From: Actinomycetes bacterium
GTDB taxonomy: Bacteria; Actinomycetota; Acidimicrobiia; Acidimicrobiales; RAAP-2
NCBI GenBank assembly: GCA_021818265.1
Contig: JAKAEP010000001.1
Location: 124,001 to 188,000, forward strand
DNA length: 64,000 bases
Reading direction: 5' to 3'
Positions 55,505-63,749 of this stretch are shown one piece after another. Under the pieces are notes generated by a model. It was not told the DNA's origin and made no database searches. It saw nothing but the letters and a program-made list of their open reading frames with translations. The first letter of the stretch is position 1. Every line of letters begins with the position of its first letter. The position numbers and the translations under genes were made by a program.

Positions 55505-56049
55505 GAGTCCGCGGACTGGAGCAGGAAGTCGCTCACGCTGCGTCCGCGCTCGAAGATGTCGCACAGCGGGTCCTCGCCCTTGGCGACCTGGCTCAGCGAG
55601 ATAGCCCGCCGGGCCACGATCGAGATGCGGCGCTCGGAGCCCTCGGTGGGCGACTCGAAGGAGTCGGTGGCCGTCACCTCGAGGGGCATCTCGAGCCCGC
55701 CGATCGGCGCGAGGTCGATCGCGAGGCGCAGCAGGTCGGGCCCGTGGGGCATCGGCGGGAGGCTCCAGGTCAGCACGAGCGGGAAGTGGTACTCGTCGGG
55801 GGGGTCCACGTCGTCGGGCAGGCCCATGACGGCGTCCTCGAAGGCGAGCAGGGTGCGCGGGTCCACGTCGAGCTCGATGTGCAGGTCGACCGGCCCGCCG
55901 CACCCGTCCTCGGGGTGCAGGTCGACCTCCCAGGCCTGGCGCAGCGAGTAGGTCTCGACGAAGTGGCGCTCGTCGTGGACGTGGAAGCCGTGGGTGACCG
56001 CGTGGTCCTTGAGGTCGGCGACGAAACCGGCGACGTCGATGGCGGCCAT
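55492..56049 (-). CDS. Conserved hypothetical protein
   Basis: A 185-residue soluble protein that I do not recognise. It opens DVAGFVADLKDHAVTHGF and contains VDLHPEDGCGGPVDLHIELD (about 38-57), YHFPLVLTWSLPPMPHGPDL (about 80-99) and a C-terminal CDIFERGRSVSDFLLQSADS helix region. The alternation suggests a beta-rich core with helices at both ends. The ATG at 56049 is supported by a TAACCT box 7 bp upstream. It is divergent from the inositol phosphatase gene with only 39 bp between starts, and overlaps the lipoprotein gene. Confidence 0.65.
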   Translation of the reverse strand: MAAIDVAGFVADLKDHAVTHGFHVHDERHFVETYSLRQAWEVDLHPEDGCGGPVDLHIELDVDPRTLLAFEDAVMGLPDDVDPPDEYHFPLVLTWSLPPMPHGPDLLRLAIDLAPIGGLEMPLEVTATDSFESPTEGSERRISIVARRAISLSQVAKGEDPLCDIFERGRSVSDFLLQSADSWLA

Positions 56050-56056
56050 CGACCTC

Positions 56057-56062
56057 AGGTTA
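56057..56062 (-). promoter_or_regulatory. -10 box TAACCT of the hypothetical gene
   Basis: TANNNT hexamer 7 bp before the ATG at 56049. Confidence 0.45.
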
Positions 56063-56076
56063 GTCGCCGGCTGGAA

Positions 56077-56082
56077 TAGCGT
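56077..56082 (+). promoter_or_regulatory. -10 box TAGCGT of the inositol phosphatase gene
   Basis: TANNNT hexamer 6 bp before the GTG at 56089. Two opposing leaderless promoters fit in a 39-bp spacer. Confidence 0.5.
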
Positions 56083-56088
56083 TGGCCC

Positions 56089-56820
56089 GTGCGCGACACG
56101 CTGCTCGACCCGTTGCGCGCGTGCGCGCGCGAGATCGCCGAGGTCGTGCGCCCGGGGGAGCGGGCCGGCTACTCGGGACTGCGCGAGACCCAGTACCACC
56201 TCGACGTCGCGGCGGACGAGGTCGCGGTGCGCGTCCTCACCGGCGCGGGCTTCCGCGTGGTGAGCGAGGAGTCCGGGGTCACCGGCGTCGGCGACTACAC
56301 GGTCGTCGTCGACCCGATCGACGGCTCGACCAACTGCGACCACGGCATCCCCTTCTACGCGACCAGTCTGGCCGTGGTGGGCGCCGGCGAGGTCGTCGCG
56401 GGCCTCGTCGTCAACCAGGCCACCGGCACCACCTACGAGGCCGAGCGGGGCCAGGGCGCCACCCGCGACGGCGCGCCGATCGTCCCGAGCGCGGTCGTCG
56501 CCCTGGGGCGCGCGGTGGTGTCCTTCTCGGGCCTGCCCGCACGCCATCTCGGGTGGGCCCAGTACCGCGCGCTCGGTGCCGCCGCCCTCGAGGTCTGCCT
56601 GGTCGCCGACGGCTCACTCGACCTGTTCAGCGTCGCCCGCCGCTCGACGCTGCGCCCGTGGGACTACCTCGCAGGGCTGCTCATCGCGCGCGAGGCCGGC
56701 GCCGTCGTCGCCGAGTGGGACGCTCAGGAGCTGGTGACGACCGAGCCCGTCGCCCGCCGACCCCTGGTGGCCGCGACGGCCGCCCTCCTGGACGAGTTTC
56801 GTCAGGTGGGCGCGCCCTGA
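56089..56820 (+). CDS. Inositol monophosphatase family protein
   Basis: A 243-residue metal-dependent phosphatase. Motif 1 is SEESG (about residues 62-66), motif 2 DPIDGSTNCDHGIPFYATSL (about 78-97) with the metal-binding Asp residues, and motif 3 PWDYLAGLLIAREAGA (about 189-204). Members hydrolyse inositol phosphate, histidinol phosphate (HisN) or 3'-phosphoadenosine phosphate (CysQ); sequence alone does not decide. The GTG start fits the -10 box geometry. Confidence 0.87.
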   Translation: MRDTLLDPLRACAREIAEVVRPGERAGYSGLRETQYHLDVAADEVAVRVLTGAGFRVVSEESGVTGVGDYTVVVDPIDGSTNCDHGIPFYATSLAVVGAGEVVAGLVVNQATGTTYEAERGQGATRDGAPIVPSAVVALGRAVVSFSGLPARHLGWAQYRALGAAALEVCLVADGSLDLFSVARRSTLRPWDYLAGLLIAREAGAVVAEWDAQELVTTEPVARRPLVAATAALLDEFRQVGAP

Positions 56821-57003
56821 GCGACAGTTCCCGGGTCAGCCGGGCCCCCGCGGGAACCCGCGTCGGCGCCGACCCACGCGACGGCGAGGCGCCGGTCCCC
56901 GCACTGAGGTGACGGCGTCGCCGGCGAGGTGGTGGTGTGGTCCCGGGACCGGCCGGCCGGCCCCGGTGCGCTAGCCTGCTCACTCGGCCAGCGCCCCGAG
57001 CGC
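56821..57003 (+). other. Gene-free spacer upstream of tRNA-Val
   Basis: 183 bases with high G+C and no supported gene. Apart from the tRNA promoter (TAGCCT at 56972-56977) and G+C-rich self-complementary tracts such as GGCCGGCCGGCC, I see nothing. Confidence 0.4.
56972..56977 (+). promoter_or_regulatory. -10 box TAGCCT of tRNA-Val
   Basis: TANNNT hexamer about 26 bp before the mature 5' end, leaving room for a short 5' leader removed by RNase P. Confidence 0.45.
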
Positions 57004-57077
57004 GGGCGTTTAGCTCAGTTGGTTAGAGCAGCTGACTTACACTCAGCAGGTCGGGGGTTCGAGTCCCTCAGCGCCCA
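57004..57077 (+). tRNA. tRNA-Val (anticodon UAC)
   Basis: A complete cloverleaf is visible: acceptor GGGCGTT/AGCGCCC, D stem GCTC/GAGC, anticodon stem GCTGA/TCAGC around loop CTTACAC (anticodon TAC, reading GTA), T stem GGGGG/CCCTC with loop TTCGAGT, and discriminator A. The CCA end is not encoded. GTA is a rare Val codon in this G+C-rich genome. Confidence 0.95.
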
Positions 57078-57177
57078 CTCGTCGCCCTCGCGGCGTCGCG
57101 GTCTTCCTCGCGTCGAGTCCCGGTCCTGGGCCGCGCCGTGCCTGAGGGTCAGCCCCCTCGCTCGCGCGCCGCCGCCC

Positions 57178-57564
57178 TCAGCCCTGCGCGCGGTTGAGGG
57201 CCACCGCGGCGCGCACCAGCGCCGTGAAGGCCCGGGCATCGAGTCGCCCGCCCTCGCGCAGGTCGATGGCTCGGCGCACCTTGCCCTCCAGGCTCGAGGT
57301 GAAGAGACCCGCGGGGTCGGGGAGCGACGCCCCGCGCGCGAAGGTGAGCTTCACGGCTGTCTTGTAGTTCTCGCCGGTGCAGACGACCCCGTCGTGGCTC
57401 CAGACCGGAACGTTCCACTTCCACTCCTCGACGACGTCGGGGTCCGCGCGGTGGATGAGCTCGCGCGCGTGCGCGAGCGCCTCGCCGCGCCAGTCGGCCA
57501 GCTCCGCGATGCGGGCGTCGATGCGCTCGGCGGGCGTCTCGCCGGGGGTCGGGCTCTTGTTCAT
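57178..57564 (-). CDS. DUF1801 family protein
   Basis: A 128-residue protein with the DUF1801/YdhG-like fold: ARIAELADWRGEALAHAREL (about 17-36), the strongly conserved VEEWKWNVPVWSHDGVVCTG (about 45-64), then KTAVKLTFARGASLPDPAGL (about 68-87) and KVRRAIDLREGGRLDARAF. Related proteins are small, soluble and of unsettled function; some are called iron chaperones by similarity to frataxin. The ATG at 57564 gives a natural start. It is convergent with the tRNA and lies downstream of the TetR gene on the same strand. Confidence 0.82.
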   Translation of the reverse strand: MNKSPTPGETPAERIDARIAELADWRGEALAHARELIHRADPDVVEEWKWNVPVWSHDGVVCTGENYKTAVKLTFARGASLPDPAGLFTSSLEGKVRRAIDLREGGRLDARAFTALVRAAVALNRAQG

Positions 57565-57646
57565 CGCACCGGACTAGCACACGCCGCCGACGCGTTGCCG
57601 CCGGTTCGGGTCACGCCGACGCGCCGGCCGACGGCGACGCGAGGCG

Positions 57647-58342
57647 TCAGAGCTCGGCTTCGACCTCGACCTCGACCTCGAGGTCGGCCCCGGTCTCGGC
57701 GTCGATCGCGGTCCCCTCGGCCGAGCCGGCGCCCACGGCTCCGGTGAGGATCTCCATGAAGAACGTGGCGACGGCCGTGGGCGCCATGGTCCGCCGGGTC
57801 GACACCGGCAGGATGAACTGTCCCACCGACGCGGCCCAGAACATGAGGACCACCATCTCGGCCGTCGTCCCGTCGAAGGTCCAGCCGCGCTGGTGGGCGA
57901 GTTCGGCCGCCGCGAGCCACCGGTCGAACTGGGCGTCGAGCTGGCTGCGGAAGCGCGCCGACTGGCCCTTGTTGTCGAAGATGTTGATGAAGGTGCGGAT
58001 CAGCGAGTAGCGCGCGTCGGCCCGCCCCGCGGACCAGGCGGCCGTCATCTGGTCGCGGACCGTGGCGTAGAAGACGTTGGGGTCGCCGATCTCGAGGGCG
58101 CGCTCGATCGCGGCGATCCGCTCCTCGAACGCGCTCACGAGGTCCTCGTAGCGCTGGCGGTCGGCCTCGGCGAGGCAGTCGGCGAAGGAGGTGAAGTAGT
58201 AGTAGAAGGTCGAGGGCGCGATGTGGGCCCGGTCGCAGAGCACCGAGACCGACAGGGCGTCCTTGTTCGTCTCGGTGAGCAGGACCTTCGCGATGTCGAG
58301 GATGTGCTGACGAGTCTTGGAGTTGGGGTTGCCCTCGGCCAT
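57647..58342 (-). CDS. TetR-family transcriptional regulator
   Basis: A 231-residue regulator. The N-terminal DNA-binding domain has TRQHILDIAKVLLTE (about 10-24) and the helix-turn-helix LSVSVLCDRAHIAPSTFYYY (about 30-49) followed by FTSFADCLAEADRQR; the C-terminal ligand domain is helical, ending in an acidic Glu-rich tail (about 210-231). The ligand is unknown. A palindrome over its own -10 box (58372-58385) suggests autoregulation. Adjacent same-strand genes upstream are the DNA glycosylase and an aldo/keto reductase. Confidence 0.88.
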   Translation of the reverse strand: MAEGNPNSKTRQHILDIAKVLLTETNKDALSVSVLCDRAHIAPSTFYYYFTSFADCLAEADRQRYEDLVSAFEERIAAIERALEIGDPNVFYATVRDQMTAAWSAGRADARYSLIRTFINIFDNKGQSARFRSQLDAQFDRWLAAAELAHQRGWTFDGTTAEMVVLMFWAASVGQFILPVSTRRTMAPTAVATFFMEILTGAVGAGSAEGTAIDAETGADLEVEVEVEAEL

Positions 58343-58371
58343 GGCTCTCTCGTTCGGTCGGCGGTCTCGGA

Positions 58372-58385
58372 ACTCTACCCAGAGT
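58372..58385 (-). promoter_or_regulatory. Palindromic operator over the tetR -10 box
   Basis: ACTCT-ACCC-AGAGT inverted repeat. On the minus strand it contains TAGAGT, a TANNNT -10 box, about 29 bp before the TetR start. A repressor bound here would block its own promoter. Confidence 0.4.
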
Positions 58386-58441
58386 GTGGCGCACGCCCGA
58401 CCGTGCGGGTTACGAAAAAATGTTTTCCGCTTAGGTGGCCT
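58386..58441. other. Spacer with A/T-rich tract upstream of tetR
   Basis: Holds a CGCACG/CGTGCG hairpin (58390-58395 with 58402-58407) and a GAAAAAATGTTTTC tract (58414-58427), the most A/T-rich stretch nearby. It could end the glycosylase transcript or act as an upstream promoter element; the order of stem and T-run does not match a standard terminator. Confidence 0.3.
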
Positions 58442-59008
58442 TCAGCAACGCGGTGGGGGGCGACGCGAGGCCGCGGGGTGTCCGCGCACCACGAAGCGCC
58501 ACGGACGCTCGACCTCGCGGCTGATGCCCACGCGGGGGGTCGCCTCGACGCCGGCGTCCGCGAGACCTAGCGCGTCACGGGCGAAGAAGACCCGCGCGCC
58601 GCGCGCGCAGCAGTCGAGGCCCGAGTCGGCGCCGGTCACCCCCAAGGCGCGCGTAAGGATGCCGGGCCCGCGCAGCGGGCCCGGCTCGGGCGCGAGGAGT
58701 TCGGCCGCGCGCACCAAGACGGCGCTCGCCGCGCCCCGGGACCCGGTCACCACGTTCGCGCACCAGTGCACGCCGTAGCTCTTGTAGACGTAGAGCACGC
58801 CCGGCGCTCCGAACATGACCGCGCAGCGCGGCGTCGGCCCCCGGTGGGCGTGGGAGGCGGGGTCGTCCAGTCCCCCGTAGGCCTCGGTCTCCACCACGCG
58901 GGCCACCCGGCGGGTCGCGCCGTCGTCGACGACGAGGAGCGTCCCGAGCAGCGCCCGCGCCACCACCTCGGGGTCGCGGGCGAAGAAGGTGCGGCCCAGG
59001 CGGCGCAC
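58442..59008 (-). CDS. 3-methyladenine DNA glycosylase, AAG/MPG type
   Basis: Excises alkylated purines. The 188-residue protein has the AAG signature: TFFARDPEVVARALLGTLLV (about 7-26), ARVVETEAYGGLDDPASHAH (about 36-55) with the catalytic Glu, CAVMFGAPGVLYVYKSYGVH (about 62-81) with the Tyr region, NVVTG and a substrate-pocket VRAAELL. The C-terminal tail is Arg/Pro-rich. The start codon is a GTG at 59008. It lies 8 bp downstream of the aldo/keto reductase gene and is probably co-transcribed with it. Confidence 0.92.
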   Translation of the reverse strand: MRRLGRTFFARDPEVVARALLGTLLVVDDGATRRVARVVETEAYGGLDDPASHAHRGPTPRCAVMFGAPGVLYVYKSYGVHWCANVVTGSRGAASAVLVRAAELLAPEPGPLRGPGILTRALGVTGADSGLDCCARGARVFFARDALGLADAGVEATPRVGISREVERPWRFVVRGHPAASRRPPPRC

Positions 59009-59016
59009 GGGACGCT

Positions 59017-59988
<972 letters not shown>

Positions 59989-59994
59989 GGTCCG

Positions 59995-60000
59995 AACCTA
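59995..60000 (-). promoter_or_regulatory. -10 box TAGGTT of the aldo/keto reductase gene
   Basis: TANNNT hexamer 6 bp before the ATG; leaderless geometry. Confidence 0.5.
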
Positions 60001-60011
60001 GCGGCGGTCCC

Positions 60012-60017
60012 TACAGT
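60012..60017 (+). promoter_or_regulatory. -10 box TACAGT of the MDR oxidoreductase gene
   Basis: TANNNT hexamer 22 bp before the GTG at 60040, which has a strong AGGAGG site; a leadered transcript next to a leaderless one on the other strand. Confidence 0.4.
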
Positions 60018-60039
60018 GGGGGGCCAGACAGGAGGCACC

Positions 60040-61062
60040 GTGGAGAACCGACGCGTCGTACTGGCCGAGCGGCCGCGAGGGAGGCTCGGCGCGTCGACGA
60101 CGCGCCTGGAGTCGGGCGAGCGACCGGTGTGCGGCGAGGGCGAGGCCCTCATCCGGGTGGGCATGCTCTCGATCGACCCGACCATCCGCACGTGGATGGA
60201 CGACGCCCCGGGCTACCTGCCCCCCATCGAGGTGGGCGGGGTCGTGCGCGGCGCCGGCGCCGGGGTGGTCGTCGAGTCGCGCACGCCGCGCTACGCCGTG
60301 GGCGACGTGGTGGTCGGCATGACGGGCTGGCAGGAGTGGGCGCTCGCCACCGACGAGGTGCGCTTCTCGGTCGTGCCCGCCGGGCTCGGGCTCGACCTCG
60401 CGACCGTGATGAACGTGCTGGGGGTCACCGGGGTGACGGCCTGGGTCGGCGTGCACGAGGTGGGCGGGCTGCGCGAGGGCGACACCGTCGTCGTCTCGGC
60501 CGCCGCCGGGGCCACCGGCTCGGTGGCCGGCCAGCTGGCCCGCGAGGGCGGCGCGCGCACGGTGGTCGGGATCGCCGGCGGCCCCGAGAAGTGCCGGGAG
60601 GTCGTCGAGACCTACCGCTTCGACGCCTGCCTCGACTACCGCGAGGCGAACCTCGCGGCCCGCCTGCGCGAAGCCTGCCCCCAGGGCGTGGACCTCTACT
60701 TCGACAACGTCGGGGGCGCCGTCCTCGACGCCGTCTTGGCGAACCTCGCGATGCACGCGCGCGTGGCGCTGTGCGGGGCGATCGCCCAGTACGACGGGGC
60801 CGAGCGCCACGGCCTCGCGAACACGGCGGCCCTCATCACCCGGCGCGGGACGATGCGCGGCTTCATCGTGCTCGACTACCTGGAGCGCTTCGGCGCCATC
60901 CAGGGGGAGCTCGCGGCGATGGTGCGCGCGGGCCGCCTCGCCCACCGAGAGCACCTCGTCGAAGGTCTCGACCGGGCCCCCGACGCGCTCTCGATGCTCC
61001 TTCGCGGGGAGAACCACGGCAAGACCCTCGTCGTGGTCGACCCCGAGGTCACCCTGGCCTGA
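60040..61062 (+). CDS. NADP-dependent medium-chain oxidoreductase (leukotriene B4 dehydrogenase-like)
   Basis: A 340-residue zinc-free MDR enzyme. It shows LSIDPTIRTWMDDAPGYLPP (about 43-62) with the family's LSxDPxxR motif, the substrate region VMNVLGVTGVTAWVG (about 123-137), the cofactor-binding VVSAAAGATGSVAGQLAR (about 151-168) and YFDNVGGAVLDAVLANL (about 222-238). Related enzymes reduce alpha,beta-unsaturated ketones or act as quinone reductases. The GTG at 60040 is chosen for its AGGAGG site. Readings starting 1 kb further upstream cross the opposing reductase gene and are not real. Confidence 0.88.
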   Translation: MENRRVVLAERPRGRLGASTTRLESGERPVCGEGEALIRVGMLSIDPTIRTWMDDAPGYLPPIEVGGVVRGAGAGVVVESRTPRYAVGDVVVGMTGWQEWALATDEVRFSVVPAGLGLDLATVMNVLGVTGVTAWVGVHEVGGLREGDTVVVSAAAGATGSVAGQLAREGGARTVVGIAGGPEKCREVVETYRFDACLDYREANLAARLREACPQGVDLYFDNVGGAVLDAVLANLAMHARVALCGAIAQYDGAERHGLANTAALITRRGTMRGFIVLDYLERFGAIQGELAAMVRAGRLAHREHLVEGLDRAPDALSMLLRGENHGKTLVVVDPEVTLA

Positions 61063-61105
61063 GGCGCCCTGGCGCGGCGGCTGCTCCCTTGTCGTTCGCC
61101 GAGCG

Positions 61106-61369
61106 CTACCCGTCGCCGAGGTCGTCGGGGAAGACGACCGGCGCCTCGCACCAGGCCCGCCACGCCGCCCAGGCCGGCTCCCGCTGGCCCGCGAGGACCA
61201 GCAGCTGCTGGGGCATCGCCCCGATGGCGTAGCCCATGGTGGTCGGGCTGTCGCGGCGCGCCACGACGAAGTCGAGGTCGCTCAACACCGCGGCCATGAT
61301 CGCCGCCTCGCTCTCGGGGACCCGGTCGGCGAACTCCTCCCAGCCCGGGGGGACCTGAGCGCCGCGCAT
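61106..61369 (-). CDS. Small hypothetical protein
   Basis: An 87-residue soluble protein, not recognised. It reads QVPPGWEEFADRVPESEAAI, then a helical VLSDLDFVVARRDSPTTMGY and a Trp-rich end EPAWAAWRAWCEAPVVFPDD. A perfect AGGAGG ribosome-binding site 6 bp before the ATG supports a real gene. It lies between convergent and co-directional neighbours with short spacers. Confidence 0.6.
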   Translation of the reverse strand: MRGAQVPPGWEEFADRVPESEAAIMAAVLSDLDFVVARRDSPTTMGYAIGAMPQQLLVLAGQREPAWAAWRAWCEAPVVFPDDLGDG

Positions 61370-61419
61370 GACGCCTCCTCGCGCCGACTCGAGTGCACGC
61401 TAGCGGGCGCTCACCCGCG

Positions 61420-62226
61420 CTACCCGGACGGACCCAGGTCGACCTCGCAGACGAGGGCGAGGTGGTCGCTGCCGCCGTCGACGGTCCAGCTGCGCGTCGG
61501 GCGCCACGGCCCGCGCCCGAGCACGTGGTCGATCTGGCTGTGGGGCCGGTACGCCGGCCAGGTGCGCCCGCGCGCCAGCGTGCGCCAGTCGGGCAGCAGG
61601 GCCCGCAGCAGCGGGCGCCAGCAGTTGAAGTCGCCGGCGAGCAACACGGGCAGTTGGGGGTCGAGGCCGGCGAGCAGGGCGTTCACGCGCCGGTACAGCA
61701 CGGGTGAGCCGTGCGAGAGGTGCGCGCCGTGCAGGGCGACCGCGTGGAACGGCCGGCCGCCGAGCGAGAGGCGCGCCACGATGAGGGCCCGCTCGACCTT
61801 CTCGCGCGCCATGCGCCCGAGCGGGACGACTTCGGCCGACTCGAGGGGCAGCCGGGTCACGAGCGCCAGCCCCCAGTCGCCGGGCTCGAGCCGGCCGACC
61901 CGCGCGACGTGCGCGCTCTGGGGCCGACTGAGCGTCCGGTGCTCGTCGAAGAGCAGGACCCGCTCGCCGGTGAAGTGGGCGCCGAGGGGCTGCCAGCCCC
62001 GGCCACCGGTCCCGCCGTGGGCCCGCCGGCCGTGCGCGAGGGGCGCGAAGACGCCCCGGCCCCCGGTGCGCGCGAGGAGCCTCTCGAACATGTCCTCGTC
62101 CTCGCCCCGCCAGGTCTCGGGCAGGACCATGAGGTCGGCGTCGAGCCCGACGAGCGTGTCGAGCGCGGGTGTGGGCCGCCCCCACCCGTCGACGCCCGCG
62201 TGGAGGTTGAAGGTCGCCACGCGCAC
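61420..62226 (-). CDS. Endonuclease/exonuclease/phosphatase (EEP) family protein
   Basis: A 268-residue EEP-fold hydrolase. The motifs are RVATFNLHAGVDGWG (about 2-16, with Asn), LMVLPETWRG (Glu, about 32-41), ALHGAHLSHGSP (about 168-179), PVLLAGDFNCWRPLL (Asp/Asn, about 196-210), HSQIDHVLGRGP (about 232-243) and GGSDHLALVCEVDL with the final His (about 252-265). The metal-binding set is complete. Substrates in this family range from DNA to phosphoinositides and sphingomyelin; this one has no signal peptide. The GTG at 62226 is supported by a TAGGGT box 7 bp upstream. Confidence 0.83.
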   Translation of the reverse strand: MRVATFNLHAGVDGWGRPTPALDTLVGLDADLMVLPETWRGEDEDMFERLLARTGGRGVFAPLAHGRRAHGGTGGRGWQPLGAHFTGERVLLFDEHRTLSRPQSAHVARVGRLEPGDWGLALVTRLPLESAEVVPLGRMAREKVERALIVARLSLGGRPFHAVALHGAHLSHGSPVLYRRVNALLAGLDPQLPVLLAGDFNCWRPLLRALLPDWRTLARGRTWPAYRPHSQIDHVLGRGPWRPTRSWTVDGGSDHLALVCEVDLGPSG

Positions 62227-62233
62227 CCGTTCA

Positions 62234-62239
62234 ACCCTA
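62234..62239 (-). promoter_or_regulatory. -10 box TAGGGT of the EEP gene
   Basis: TANNNT hexamer 7 bp before the GTG at 62226; it fixes the start against longer readings. Confidence 0.5.
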
Positions 62240-62274
62240 CCGAGGGCGCGAGGGCCTGTGGCAGGCTGGGGGAC

Positions 62275-63081
62275 ATGGAGTCGGTCGACGTCGCCTTCGG
62301 GCACCGGCTGTGGTGGGTCGACGCGTTCGTCGGCGACACCGAGCGGGGCAACCCGGCCGTCGTCGTGCTGCTCGAGCACCCCCTCGCCGACCACGCGATG
62401 CAGGCCATGGCCGCCGAACTCGGCGTCTCGGAGACGGCCTTCGTGCGCCGCGTGGGCGACCAGTGGTCCCTGCGGTGGTTCACCCCGACCGTCGAGGTCG
62501 ACCTGTGCGGCCACGCCACCCTGGCCACCCTGCACGTGGTGCTGGCCGAGCTCGAGGCGCCCGGCGGGGAGCTCTACTTCGCCACCCGCTCGGGCACCCT
62601 CAGTGGGCGCCGCCTACGCGAGGGCCTGCTCGCGATCGACCTGCCGCGCAACTACCTCGAGCCGCTCGACCCCGCGGTCCTCGGCGGCGCGATCGGAGAG
62701 GTGGCCGAAGCCTTCCAGGCGGGCGCCTCGACGGTGCTCGCCGTCGTGGAGGACTACGACGCGCTATGCGCGCTCAGCGTGGACCCGATGGCCCTCTTCC
62801 TCGCGCCGGCGACCATCGTCATCGCGGCCTGCCCCGGGGGGCCCGGCGCGGACGTGTCGATCCGGGTCTTCGCCCCGCGACTGGGCATCGCCGAGGACCC
62901 CGTGACCGGCAGCGCCCTGTGCGCGGTCGCGCCGTGGTGGATGGAGCGCGTCGGCGCCCCGACGGTCACGGTGCGCCAGGTCAGCGCACGCGGCGGGGTG
63001 ATGCACGCGCGCCTCTTCGAGCGCACGGTGGAGGTGGCCGGCCTCGCGCGCACCTTCTTCCACGGCGAGGTCCGCCCGTGA
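62275..63081 (+). CDS. PhzF-family isomerase
   Basis: A 268-residue PhzF/diaminopimelate-epimerase-fold protein. Residues include DAFVGDTERGNPAVVVLL (about 16-33), LGVSETAFVRR (about 49-59) with the catalytic Glu of the family, RWFTPTVEVDLCGHATLATL (about 67-86), and FAPRLGIAEDPVTGSALCAV (about 200-219). PhzF isomerises a phenazine precursor, but most genomic homologues lie outside phenazine clusters and have unknown substrates, as here. The ATG at 62275 gives the standard start. It is coupled by GTGA to the next gene. Confidence 0.87.
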   Translation: MESVDVAFGHRLWWVDAFVGDTERGNPAVVVLLEHPLADHAMQAMAAELGVSETAFVRRVGDQWSLRWFTPTVEVDLCGHATLATLHVVLAELEAPGGELYFATRSGTLSGRRLREGLLAIDLPRNYLEPLDPAVLGGAIGEVAEAFQAGASTVLAVVEDYDALCALSVDPMALFLAPATIVIAACPGGPGADVSIRVFAPRLGIAEDPVTGSALCAVAPWWMERVGAPTVTVRQVSARGGVMHARLFERTVEVAGLARTFFHGEVRP

Positions 63082-63749
63082 GAGACCCCCTCGGCCCGGG
63101 CCCGCGCACGCGGGTCCGGCGCCTCCCCGAGAAGGCCCGCTACGACGCGGCCACGGTCCACGAGGTCCTCGACGGGGCGCTCGTGGTGCACCTGGCCGCG
63201 CTCGTCGAGGGCCGGGCCGTGGCCCTGCCGACGCTGGCCGCGCGCGACGGCGACGTCCTCTACGTGCACGCGAGCCGCTCCAACGCGGTCCTGGCCGCCG
63301 TGGTGCGCGACGGCGAGGCGTGGCTCACCGCGACCCTCGTCGACGGGCTGCGCCTGGCGCGCAGCGGCTTCGAGTCCTCGATCGCCTACCGGTCGGTGGT
63401 CGTGGTGGGCGCCGCGCGCGAGGCCGAGGGCGAGGAGAAGGCCCGCGCGCTCGAGCTCGTGGTCGACCGGGTCGTCCCGGGCCGGTCTCGCGAGGTCCGC
63501 CCGACGAGCGACCGCGAGCTCGCCCTCACCCGGGTGGTGGCGATCGCCATCGACGAGGCGTCCGCGAAGGTGTCCGCGGGCCCCACCGAGGACGGGCCCG
63601 AGGACCTGGCGCTGCCGGTCTGGGCCGGCGTCGTCCCCCTGCGCACCCACTGGGGTGAGCCCGAGGCGGACCGTCGCGGCGCGCTCGCCGACGCCCGCCT
63701 CGCCGAGGACCTGCCGCCCTCGGTGCGGGCCCTCCTGGGGCGGCCGTGA
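63078..63749 (+). CDS. Pyridoxamine 5'-phosphate oxidase-like flavin/heme-binding protein
   Basis: A 223-residue split-barrel protein of the Pnp-oxidase-like family. It shows RRLPEKARYDAATVHEVLDG (about 14-33), HLAALVEGRAVALPTLAARD (about 37-56), LYVHASRSNAVL (about 60-71) and the SGFESSIAYRSVVVVG segment (about 96-111), which in relatives bind FMN. The C-terminal part includes the LPVWAGVVPL motif (about 178-187) of this subfamily. Its substrate is unknown. The GTG start overlaps the PhzF stop, and its stop overlaps the NUDIX gene start, so the three are one operon. Confidence 0.85.
   Translation: MRDPLGPGPRTRVRRLPEKARYDAATVHEVLDGALVVHLAALVEGRAVALPTLAARDGDVLYVHASRSNAVLAAVVRDGEAWLTATLVDGLRLARSGFESSIAYRSVVVVGAAREAEGEEKARALELVVDRVVPGRSREVRPTSDRELALTRVVAIAIDEASAKVSAGPTEDGPEDLALPVWAGVVPLRTHWGEPEADRRGALADARLAEDLPPSVRALLGRP

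Noticed and set aside
58405-58430. A/T-rich tract as a standard rho-independent terminator of the glycosylase gene
   Set aside because: On the minus strand the T-run comes before the G+C hairpin, the reverse of the required order.
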